A stretch of 5,068 nucleotides of DNA from Holosporales bacterium (GTDB taxonomy: Bacteria; Pseudomonadota; Alphaproteobacteria; RUG11792). This document shows, piece by piece, positions 1 to 5,068 of the stretch (positions are counted from its first letter, which is position 1; each line of letters starts with the position of its first letter). A program made the position numbers and the translations under genes. The notes beneath the pieces are model-generated. The model was not told the origin of the DNA. It saw nothing but the letters and a program-made list of their open reading frames with translations, and searched no databases. The DNA is taken from NCBI GenBank assembly GCA_031275915.1, contig JAISOC010000064.1:1-5068 (forward strand), read 5' to 3'.

Positions 1-1104
1 TGTCGCTTTTACTTCTTCTCCCAACCTGCTCGTTTTTAAAGATTTGAAGTCATCACTTAACCTTTTGTATCTGGTTTCTTGCAGCTTTTTCATCTTTTCC
101 AAACATTCCTTTATTTTTGCCTCATCCTTCGATGACTTCAAAGCTTTGTATTCACTAAATAACTTTTCGAATTTAATATTCTCACCTAAGTCTAATGGCA
201 TTGGCGGCACTGGCAGTTTGTTTCCCACTGATACTGGCAGCAATACTTTTTCTACTTCTTTATTAGCTGCTTTATTAACTGGTTTAAGATTAACCCCCTG
301 CTTTATTTCCGCAAGAAGGTTTATCCGATTACTCGAATTGGCCAAATTGGCATCGGCCCCTTCCTGAACTGCGGATTCAATAACACTCTTCTTTAGACCA
401 CTCTTCTTTAGTATTGGTGGAGATATGTTTCCTCCTTGTTCTAGCGGTGGTGGTGGAGGTATGTTTGCTCCTTCTGTTACTGGCACATTTGTGGGTGGTG
501 GCGAATATCTTCCTCCTTGTTCTAGCGATAGTGGCGCATTTGTTCCTGATGGTGATGATGTAGAAGTATCTTTTTTCTCTTTCTTTTCCTTTTTTGCAGC
601 ATTTTTCTTGCTATTTATGTTTAATAAACTCACATCAAAATCAGAACTAATCATCTCTTGTGACATGTCTACCACACGAAGACTTAACGCTTTATTTCTT
701 CCCACTGCTTGTGGTATTGTCAAAGAAGAACTGACTATCTCTTGTAACATGTCTACGTTATTTGCTAAGTTTAGCTTTCTCACTGGTGGTGGTGGCGGCT
801 GGGATTTTGTACCGGTGGGCGCTATTGGTCGTCGTTGTGGTGTGGATACTACCTTCGCACCGGGGGACGGTGGCGGCGACGACGACTGCGACACCGGTAT
901 CATCGACGATGTTGGTGGTGACGATAAGTGTTGCTGTTGCCTTTTTTGGCTTAAGATACTGCCATCAGCATCGGTGACCACACACCCTGCAGCAAATATT
1001 ACCGGTACTATCAACAACAATCCCTTCCTGATCATTCGTGTTCGTGTAATTTTATTATTGACCCTTTGATTACTCATCGAACCACGTTCTTTTTTATTTT
1101 GCAT
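1..1104 (-). CDS. Proline-rich, WH2-domain exported protein (putative actin-binding effector), C-terminus cut by window edge
   Basis: The frame is open for 368 codons from the ATG at 1104 to the window edge without a stop, so the 3' end is missing. The ATG follows an AAGGAAG ribosome site, and a TGA stop lies a few codons upstream. Residues 1-28 are basic, 29-39 hydrophobic, and Cys41 sits in an AAGC lipobox-like site, suggesting a lipoprotein; +2 is Val, not Asp. Then come a Ser/Pro/Gln-rich stretch (52-107) ending in five prolines (103-107), a duplicated helical motif (117-127, 145-155), a Lys-rich linker (165-179), a second proline region with PPPPP at 216-220, a WH2 motif at 260-276 (R, LL, I, G, LK, V all in place) and a charged, probably coiled-coil stretch (311-356). 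WH2 motifs bind actin monomers and polyproline tracts can bind profilin; RickA, Sca2, VopL/F and TARP use this layout. Actin binding is inferred. No orthologue is recognised. Confidence 0.85.
   Translation of the reverse strand, partial: MQNKKERGSMSNQRVNNKITRTRMIRKGLLLIVPVIFAAGCVVTDADGSILSQKRQQQHLSSPPTSSMIPVSQSSSPPPSPGAKVVSTPQRRPIAPTGTKSQPPPPPVRKLNLANNVDMLQEIVSSSLTIPQAVGRNKALSLRVVDMSQEMISSDFDVSLLNINSKKNAAKKEKKEKKDTSTSSPSGTNAPLSLEQGGRYSPPPTNVPVTEGANIPPPPPLEQGGNISPPILKKSGLKKSVIESAVQEGADANLANSSNRINLLAEIKQGVNLKPVNKAANKEVEKVLLPVSVGNKLPVPPMPLDLGENIKFEKLFSEYKALKSSKDEAKIKECLEKMKKLQETRYKRLSDDFKSLKTSRLGEEVKAT
277..327 (-). other. WH2 (WASP homology 2) actin-binding motif
   Basis: Residues 260-276 read RINLLAEIKQGVNLKPV. 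They match the WH2 pattern: a leading Arg, an amphipathic helix with LLxxI, then a Gly, then the LKxV segment that lies along the actin cleft. N-WASP/WASP motifs have the same spacing (LLxQIxxGxxLKxV). Only one WH2 is visible; more could lie beyond the window. It sits 39 residues after the second pentaproline tract, the usual order in actin nucleators. Confidence 0.82.
430..527 (-). repeat. Short direct repeat in the second proline-rich region
   Basis: A 17-bp exact direct repeat (430-446 and 511-527) lies 81 bp, or 27 codons, apart, so it is in frame. It encodes LEQGG preceded by a Leu-Ser or Pro context and followed by SPP in both copies (residues 194-198 and 221-225). The first protein copy leads into SPPP and the second follows PPPPP. 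It looks like duplication of a Pro-flanked module inside the WH2 protein. Confidence 0.7.
643..756 (-). repeat. In-frame duplicated VDMxQExxSS module
   Basis: Two 30-bp segments (643-672 and 727-756) agree at 26 of 30 positions and lie 84 bp, or 28 codons, apart. They encode VDMLQEIVSSS (residues 117-127) and VDMSQEMISSD (145-155). The DNA similarity suggests a fairly recent internal duplication rather than convergence. The peptides look like short amphipathic helices between the first proline tract and the Lys-rich linker. No function is known to me. Confidence 0.75.
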
Positions 1105-1108
1105 CCAT

Positions 1109-1115
1109 CTTCCTT
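1109..1115 (-). promoter_or_regulatory. Ribosome binding site that sets the start of the WH2 gene
   Basis: AAGGAAG on the minus strand has its AGGA core six bases before the ATG at 1104. Later in-frame ATGs (1077 and 1035) have no comparable site. This is the only clear Shine-Dalgarno sequence in the window, and it supports the longer N-terminus with an extended n-region before the hydrophobic core. Confidence 0.65.
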
Positions 1116-1162
1116 TTAGCAAAGTCTCTTTAGTTTGCTTTTTAATTCACCATTACCCAGAC

Positions 1163-1192
1163 ATTCTAGCATTTTTACTGCCCTACTGTCAA
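1163..1192 (-). promoter_or_regulatory. Sigma-70-type promoter of the WH2 gene, with extended -10
   Basis: On the minus strand a perfect TTGACA -35 (1187-1192) is followed after 18 bases by TAGAAT (1163-1168), one mismatch from the -10 consensus, with an adjacent TGC (1169-1171) giving an extended -10. Transcription would begin near 1156 and leave a leader of about 50 bases before the ATG at 1104. It is the best promoter match in the window and implies that the gene is expressed separately from comF upstream. Confidence 0.65.
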
Positions 1193-1204
1193 AATATACT
1201 GTTG

Positions 1205-1248
1205 GGGAAGGAGGCATATATAAAGGTGTGTCTATGTTTTTCCTTCCC
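1205..1248 (-). terminator. Possible weak hairpin downstream of comF
   Basis: An exact 8-bp inverted repeat (1205-1212 with 1241-1248) encloses a 28-base loop. It lies between the comF stop (1266) and the WH2 promoter, where a terminator would be expected. The loop is long and no uninterrupted T-run follows, so it is at best a weak or factor-assisted terminator and could be chance. Confidence 0.25.
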
Positions 1249-1265
1249 TACGACGGACTGCAGGA

Positions 1266-1982
1266 TTACCCCATTGTACTTCCTATTGTAACGAATTTCA
1301 CACTTTTTGCTCCGTGTTCCCTTAAAATTTTGGAACATTCTGAGATTGTGGAACCTGTAGTCATAACATCGTCAACAAGTAGTATTCTTTTATTTTTAAC
1401 ATTTTTATTGACAACAAACGCATCCTTTACATTCTCCTGTCTCTCCTGTAGAGTTTTATTCTTCTGATATTCAGTTCTTTTAATTCTTTTTATGATTTTT
1501 GCATCCATTGGAATTTCAGAGATTTTTGCAATATATTTAGATATAAGCATGGATGGATTAAATCCTCTTCTTAAAATTCTGGAGAAGTGTGAAGGAACAG
1601 GAACAATGAGATCTGCTTTTTCTATAAAATTTTCATATCTGTTGTACAACAATTGGGAACATTTTCTTGAAACATGCTCATCAGCCTCCTTTTTTATTCT
1701 CATTATTATGCTTTTGGCACTGTTGTTGTATAAAAACAGAGATCTACCTGCCTCAAAAAACCTCTCCGTATTTTGACACATCTTGCAGGTGAGTTCGTTG
1801 TTGTAAGAAGTATCAAGCAATTTCCCACAGATCCGGCAGTATGGGAAATCTACAAACACTATATTACCAAAGCATTCTGAGCAAAATAGGGAACCTATCT
1901 CTGTATCTTTTCCACATACCATACATTTATCTGGAAATATCCAATCTATGACGCTTTTTAAAATTTGCACAATGCAATACAC
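1266..1982 (-). CDS. comF: ComF family protein (double zinc ribbon and phosphoribosyltransferase domain)
   Basis: This complete 238-residue protein has the usual ComF length and order. The N-terminal zinc-ribbon region has four CxxC pairs (Cys20/23, 34/37, 49/52, 66/69). A type I phosphoribosyltransferase fold follows, with the family segment PVPSHFSRILRRGFNPS (128-144) and the PRPP-binding motif LLVDDVMTTGST (201-212). ComF proteins are cytoplasmic and needed for natural transformation in several bacteria; the substrate of the transferase-like domain is not settled. The start is GTG at 1982, six codons after an in-frame TAA; an alternative GTG lies at 1970. Neither has a visible Shine-Dalgarno site. 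The gene is divergent from a secretin gene 41 bp away. In Haemophilus influenzae comF ends the operon that contains the comE (pilQ) secretin, so a DNA-uptake or pilus link is plausible, but it is inferred from context. Confidence 0.93.
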   Translation of the reverse strand: MYCIVQILKSVIDWIFPDKCMVCGKDTEIGSLFCSECFGNIVFVDFPYCRICGKLLDTSYNNELTCKMCQNTERFFEAGRSLFLYNNSAKSIIMRIKKEADEHVSRKCSQLLYNRYENFIEKADLIVPVPSHFSRILRRGFNPSMLISKYIAKISEIPMDAKIIKRIKRTEYQKNKTLQERQENVKDAFVVNKNVKNKRILLVDDVMTTGSTISECSKILREHGAKSVKFVTIGSTMG

Positions 1983-2023
1983 TCTAGTTTGGGAGTGTTA
2001 ATATTATATAAGCAGAAATCCTT
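1983..2023. promoter_or_regulatory. Short divergent comF/secretin control region
   Basis: Only 41 bp separate the comF GTG and the secretin ATG, so both promoters must overlap each other or extend into the genes. A perfect minus-strand TATAAT (2003-2008) could serve comF with a leader of roughly 14 bases. The same AT-rich patch gives a plus-strand TATTAT (2002-2007) for the secretin. No convincing -35 exists for either, and neither gene has a Shine-Dalgarno site. Confidence 0.35.
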
Positions 2024-3661
2024 ATGAAAAAACTTCTTGTTAGTTGTTTGTGTTTTCTACTTCTTCCTTCCTGTGACAGAGCTGTTGAAAAAAATTATCT
2101 CTCGAAGGGAGTTAATCCAACTTCAGTCAAAAGTTTAACAAATCCAGTGGAGGACGAGAGTGAAGAAAAAATCTTCCATATTAGAAGAAGTGAGCCTGAA
2201 TTTATAATCCCAGATGTTATGAAACAAAATGTATCACTATCTTTAAATGATAAATTGCCCATAAGAAGTGTTTTATGTGAAACATCCAAAAAATTGAATA
2301 TTGATTTTCAGATGGATCCATCTATAAACACGAAGATTATTTTTTCAGTACATAACAGACCATTTATAGAGGTTTTGGATGCAATTTGTGATATGGCCAA
2401 CCTGAGATATTCAATTCACAATAATATAGTGAGCGTTGTTAATGATCTCCCATATACAGCAACATACAGTTTAAGATTTCTGAATTTTTCAAGAGACAGT
2501 GAAAACAAAATATCTATAGCAACGGAAGTATCCTCCGGAGCCTCTCAGGAAAATAGCAGTGGAACAACAGCCTCTGGGAAAACAGTATCCACAATAAATA
2601 CCAATACAGGTGGTTCTTCAGATAGCAATGTTACTGTAAAAACTAAGAATGACTTCTGGGCAGAATTTGAGGAGGGCATCAAGGTCATATTGGGTAAGAA
2701 AGAAGATGCCTGCTATTCCATAAATAAACAATCTGGAATTGTGACAGTATCTGCAAATTCAAAACAGCAGAAATGTATAAGGGATTACATAGGTGCGATA
2801 AAAAGTTCCACAGAAAGTCAGGTTTTGATAGAGGCAAAAATCATAGAGGTGGTCCTTAAGAATGAATATCGAAGAGGAATTGATTGGAGCATTTTGAGCA
2901 AGAAAATTGATATAACTGCAGAGTCTGGAATGAGAGACAGTGTGTTTGATAGTGCTACCACTCCATTTTCTGGAAAATATAAAAGCAAAGGCATGAACAT
3001 TCTTCTCAATGCTATTGAAGAATTTGGAGCTACGAGAACTATTTCAAATCCCAGAATAACGGCTATGAACAACCAAGCCGCTATTCTTAAGGTTGCAGAA
3101 AATCACGTGTATTTTAAGCTGAATTATGACAAAACTTCATCATTAACAGATAATGGGAGGGACAACACCTCGGTCTCCAGTGATATCAGAACTGTTCCAA
3201 TAGGACTCGTTATGTTCGTTCAGCCATCAATAGATACTGCAAATGGAACAATAACTTTGTTTCTGAGACCAACTATATCCAAACTTTCTGGATCAAAAAG
3301 AGATCCAGCAGTGGATATAGCGATCAGATCTATGGATAAGGACAATAAGGATAAATACGAACCTTCATGCATACCAGTAACAGAGGTCAGAGAAGTTTCT
3401 TCAGTTTTGAAGCTTAATGATGGGGAAATAGCAGTTCTTGGAGGATTTATGGAGGTTAGATCATCCAAAAACAAATCAGGAATGCCACACATAAAGGATG
3501 TACCTTTCATTGGAGAAGCAGTAAGTTCCATGGGAACTGGAGACGAAGTAGTTGAACTTGTCATACTGATTAAGGTGAAAATTGTTGGAGATCACAACCA
3601 ACAACAGAGAGCAGCAGACATCAGACTTCAAAGATTTGTCCCAGATCCAAGGCCATTTTGA
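2024..3661 (+). CDS. mshL: Outer-membrane secretin lipoprotein, MshL-like (MSHA/type IV pilus or type II secretion)
   Basis: This complete 545-residue protein is near the MshL family length. The signal peptide ends in a lipobox (LPSC, Cys17), so the protein is probably anchored by lipid, as in many self-assembling or pilotin-independent secretins. An STN/N0-like domain spans about 71-139. A Ser/Thr/Asn/Gly-rich linker at about 168-205 leads to a secretin N-domain (DFWAEFEEG at 210-218, a pattern seen in MshL, then 219-262). The C-terminal secretin gate domain runs from about 266 to 527, with VLIEAKIIEV (267-276), a GATRTISNPRITAMNNQ block, VPIGLVMFVQP near 391, VREVSSVLKLNDGEIAVLGG near 455-474, and GMPHIKDVPFIG from about 486. 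It would form the gated ring through which a pilus, DNA or protein crosses the outer membrane. It stands alone: comF is divergent and the next gene convergent. PilQ, PilN or GspD assignment is less likely than MshL but possible. Confidence 0.9.
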   Translation: MKKLLVSCLCFLLLPSCDRAVEKNYLSKGVNPTSVKSLTNPVEDESEEKIFHIRRSEPEFIIPDVMKQNVSLSLNDKLPIRSVLCETSKKLNIDFQMDPSINTKIIFSVHNRPFIEVLDAICDMANLRYSIHNNIVSVVNDLPYTATYSLRFLNFSRDSENKISIATEVSSGASQENSSGTTASGKTVSTINTNTGGSSDSNVTVKTKNDFWAEFEEGIKVILGKKEDACYSINKQSGIVTVSANSKQQKCIRDYIGAIKSSTESQVLIEAKIIEVVLKNEYRRGIDWSILSKKIDITAESGMRDSVFDSATTPFSGKYKSKGMNILLNAIEEFGATRTISNPRITAMNNQAAILKVAENHVYFKLNYDKTSSLTDNGRDNTSVSSDIRTVPIGLVMFVQPSIDTANGTITLFLRPTISKLSGSKRDPAVDIAIRSMDKDNKDKYEPSCIPVTEVREVSSVLKLNDGEIAVLGGFMEVRSSKNKSGMPHIKDVPFIGEAVSSMGTGDEVVELVILIKVKIVGDHNQQQRAADIRLQRFVPDPRPF

Positions 3662-3677
3662 ATGTTTCTGTGATGAT

Positions 3678-4133
3678 TTATAATTCCGTGTTTCCTGGTG
3701 CAGTATAGCATTGTCTCAGCTTAGATTTTTGTTTGACTCCATGTTGTGACTGTGTTTTCAATGAGAACAATAACTTGGAGTGGGCACTGTCGTAAGAGGT
3801 TTCCAGGTGCTTGAGTTTGTATTCTACTGTGTTATCCTCACATCCTATAGTCTTTGTCAATTTTGACAATTCATCAGAAGACAAATTTTCATTTGTAGTT
3901 ATGGGGGGATACAGCTTTTGTGGGTTTTTGTTTTGATGAAAACTGATCTCTATTGAACAACTTATTCTATTAAGCCTACCCTGTGCCTGCAAATTTTCGT
4001 ACATAAGGTCAGCAGTAGGACTTTTATGACCAAAAAACGTAGGGTACAAGCACCCATAATTGGTATTATATCCAGCACTTTCCACTTCAAAGCACGATAA
4101 AATACACACAAATGTCAGTAATATTATTTTCAT
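3678..4133 (-). CDS. Small secreted protein of unknown function, four mature cysteines
   Basis: This complete 151-residue protein is not recognised. Residues 3-15 are a hydrophobic export segment after Lys2. Signal peptidase I could cut after VES (residues 17-19); alternatively ILSC at 11-14 could be a lipobox, giving a lipoprotein. The mature part has Cys28, 59, 98 and 142, an even number that would allow two disulfides in the periplasm or outside. It is rich in Ser, Asn, Lys and Tyr, with no internal membrane segment and no motif I know. The ATG at 4133 is preceded two codons upstream by an in-frame TAG, so no longer start exists; no Shine-Dalgarno site is visible. The gene is convergent with the secretin (16 bp between stops) and divergent from another secreted-protein gene. 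Intact length, signal peptide and cysteine pattern support a real gene. Confidence 0.7.
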   Translation of the reverse strand: MKIILLTFVCILSCFEVESAGYNTNYGCLYPTFFGHKSPTADLMYENLQAQGRLNRISCSIEISFHQNKNPQKLYPPITTNENLSSDELSKLTKTIGCEDNTVEYKLKHLETSYDSAHSKLLFSLKTQSQHGVKQKSKLRQCYTAPGNTEL

Positions 4134-4342
4134 AAACTATAAAGTTAAAAACAAATCAAGCGGCGATGATAGAACAAATTACGTGCAAATGCAAAAATTT
4201 ATTTCAAAAACGAGACTTTTAACATGTGCGAAAGTTCAAAAATCACCAATTCGCCTTTTTTATTTGTTAATCTTTATTTAACTCTTTAATTGTATTATAA
4301 AAATATGTATACTGTATTTGTCTTTTGTGTATAGTTATTGCC
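4134..4342. promoter_or_regulatory. AT-rich divergent intergenic region between two secreted-protein genes
   Basis: These 209 bp separate the divergent ATGs at 4133 and 4343 and contain no gene. On the plus strand, TATACT (4308-4313, preceded by TG) is a candidate -10 for the downstream gene, but no good -35 lies 16-18 bases upstream. Poly-T and poly-A runs around 4195-4300 could bind nucleoid proteins. I see no clear operator, riboswitch or terminator. Confidence 0.3.
4166..4194 (-). promoter_or_regulatory. Candidate promoter of the 3678-4133 gene
   Basis: On the minus strand, TTGCAT (4189-4194) and TATCAT (4166-4171) lie 17 bases apart. The -10 differs from consensus at one position; the -35 keeps only the TTG. 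Initiation near 4159 would leave a leader of about 26 bases. In such AT-rich DNA this match could be chance. Confidence 0.33.
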
Positions 4343-5068
4343 ATGAACAACAATAAAATTTCTTCGTTAATTCTTAGTATAACTATTGTAATACTGTTGA
4401 TTAATAATTCTATGGGAAGCGAACAGTCACACAATACTGCCGTTTTTCAGTCTTTTGATGTTCAATATGAAAAATCTCCTCTTTTCGTGGCATACGAAAA
4501 TGATAGAAAGATGCCCTTATCCGCTCATAAGCACACGTTCTTAAGTAAAATTTCAGCCAAACACAAAGAGCAATCTAGCTTTTATAATTTAAATTTGGCA
4601 GATATCAACAAAATCCTTACCAATAATGGGTTACCGACAACAACTTATTTTCGCTATAAACTTCTGAGCAATATTATACAAGCACTGAGGTGGCAATTAT
4701 TCATGGACGCTTTCTTACATGTTTCACGTCTTTTGTTTAATGTTTTGGACAATGCTACATACGTTCCGGTTGAGCAATCGTTTTTTGAAGCATGTTATAA
4801 CCAAACTTTCCTCATTATCGGAACAGCAAATCTTCCTAATGTTAATGAGGCTTTGCTTAAGCAATATCCGGTTGCGTATGATAAATTTGGCTTTTGTCTT
4901 CAAGAAGCTTCAAAATTCAGGAATTATGAAGTGGTTAGTACGTTGGATGATGTCTGTCATGAAAATGAAAAAATAACAAAGGCGTCTTCTGCAAATAGCT
5001 ATGATGAGTTCAACAAAATTTTTGATGACCTCAGGATTGATGATGAAGAACAGGTGACAACTGGAGCA
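4343..5068 (+). CDS. Secreted protein of unknown function, 3' end beyond the window
   Basis: The frame is open for 242 codons from the ATG at 4343 to the window end without a stop, so the protein continues. This is the first ATG after an in-frame TAA near 4297, and no Shine-Dalgarno site is visible. The N-terminus is a standard signal peptide: Lys5, a hydrophobic core at 9-20, then NNSMG with likely cleavage after Gly25. The mature part has Cys151, 185 and 205, a helical, aromatic-rich stretch with Trp117 (about 105-135), and an acidic end (DDLRIDDEEQ, 228-237). I do not recognise a family. A strong signal peptide, no internal stop and no second membrane segment suggest a periplasmic, surface or released protein. 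It is divergent from the 3678-4133 gene and may share its control region. Function is unknown; a host-directed effector is only a guess from the neighbourhood. Confidence 0.75.
   Translation, partial: MNNNKISSLILSITIVILLINNSMGSEQSHNTAVFQSFDVQYEKSPLFVAYENDRKMPLSAHKHTFLSKISAKHKEQSSFYNLNLADINKILTNNGLPTTTYFRYKLLSNIIQALRWQLFMDAFLHVSRLLFNVLDNATYVPVEQSFFEACYNQTFLIIGTANLPNVNEALLKQYPVAYDKFGFCLQEASKFRNYEVVSTLDDVCHENEKITKASSANSYDEFNKIFDDLRIDDEEQVTTGA

Noticed and set aside
111..213. Second WH2 copy in the C-terminal charged stretch of the WH2 protein (residues about 298-332)
   Set aside because: The LFSEYKALK segment has helix-like spacing but lacks the LLxxI plus LKxV pattern; it is better described as coiled coil.
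425..1069. Plus-strand open frame encoding a Gly-rich 214-residue protein
   Set aside because: The glycine runs are the antisense of the proline tracts of the minus-strand WH2 gene, which has a signal peptide, WH2 motif, promoter and ribosome site. The smaller plus-strand frames at 44-367 and 762-977 are rejected for the same reason.
1201..1236. GGGGAAGGAGG on the plus strand, like a strong ribosome site followed by ATG at 1234
   Set aside because: The ATG leads into the antisense of comF with no coding evidence. The purine run is one arm of the inverted repeat near the comF end.
1135..1776. Plus-strand frames at 1135-1467 and 1492-1776
   Set aside because: Both lie mostly or wholly antisense to comF, whose zinc-ribbon and PRPP motifs are intact; neither encodes recognisable motifs.
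2095..3564. Minus-strand frames at 2095-2289, 2818-3072 and 3220-3564
   Set aside because: They are antisense to conserved secretin domains and have no motifs or start signals.
3662..3677. Bidirectional terminator between the convergent secretin and secreted-protein genes
   Set aside because: The 16-bp gap and its flanks show no inverted repeat followed by a T-run.
4060..4281. Plus-strand 73-residue frame
   Set aside because: Its first third is antisense to the signal-peptide region of the 3678-4133 gene and the rest is AT-rich intergenic DNA, with no ribosome site.
4719..4976. Plus-strand 85-residue frame
   Set aside because: It lies wholly inside, and in another frame of, the longer open gene starting at 4343, which has a clear signal peptide.

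Overview
This is an AT-rich Gram-negative window with five protein-coding genes. Four products carry N-terminal export signals, and the fifth is the cytoplasmic ComF. Two genes run off the window ends. The outer-membrane secretin and lipoprotein-type signals show a diderm bacterium. A WH2 actin-binding motif beside proline tracts in the first gene points to a bacterium living in or on eukaryotic cells. An intracellular proteobacterium, for example a Holosporales-, Rickettsiales- or Legionella-like lineage, would fit, but no sequence here fixes the taxon.

Layout. (1) 1-1104, minus strand: a 5'-complete gene without its C-terminus, encoding an exported, probably lipidated, proline-rich protein with a near-canonical WH2 motif. 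It has its own strong-looking promoter at 1163-1192. The window's more GC-rich, low-complexity DNA lies inside this gene. (2) 1266-1982, minus: a complete ComF-family protein with Cys4-type zinc ribbons and a phosphoribosyltransferase motif, starting at GTG. (3) 2024-3661, plus: a complete lipoprotein secretin most like MshL of MSHA-type pili, divergent from comF with only 41 bp between starts. (4) 3678-4133, minus: a small secreted protein of unknown function with four mature cysteines, convergent with the secretin. (5) 4343 to the window end, plus: the first 242 residues of a second unrecognised secreted protein, divergent from gene 4.

How the genes may work together. ComF and a pilus-type secretin are both linked to DNA uptake and type IV pili, and they are operon partners in Haemophilus influenzae (comABCDEF), so the divergent pair may be a remnant or rearranged competence/pilus locus. 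No pilin, ATPase or alignment-complex gene is visible. The flanking genes encode exported proteins, and the WH2 protein has the layout of an actin-nucleating effector (proline tracts followed by WH2), as in RickA, Sca2, VopL/VopF or TARP. It is the strongest candidate here for an undescribed host-interaction system. No RNA gene, CRISPR array, insertion sequence or origin was seen.
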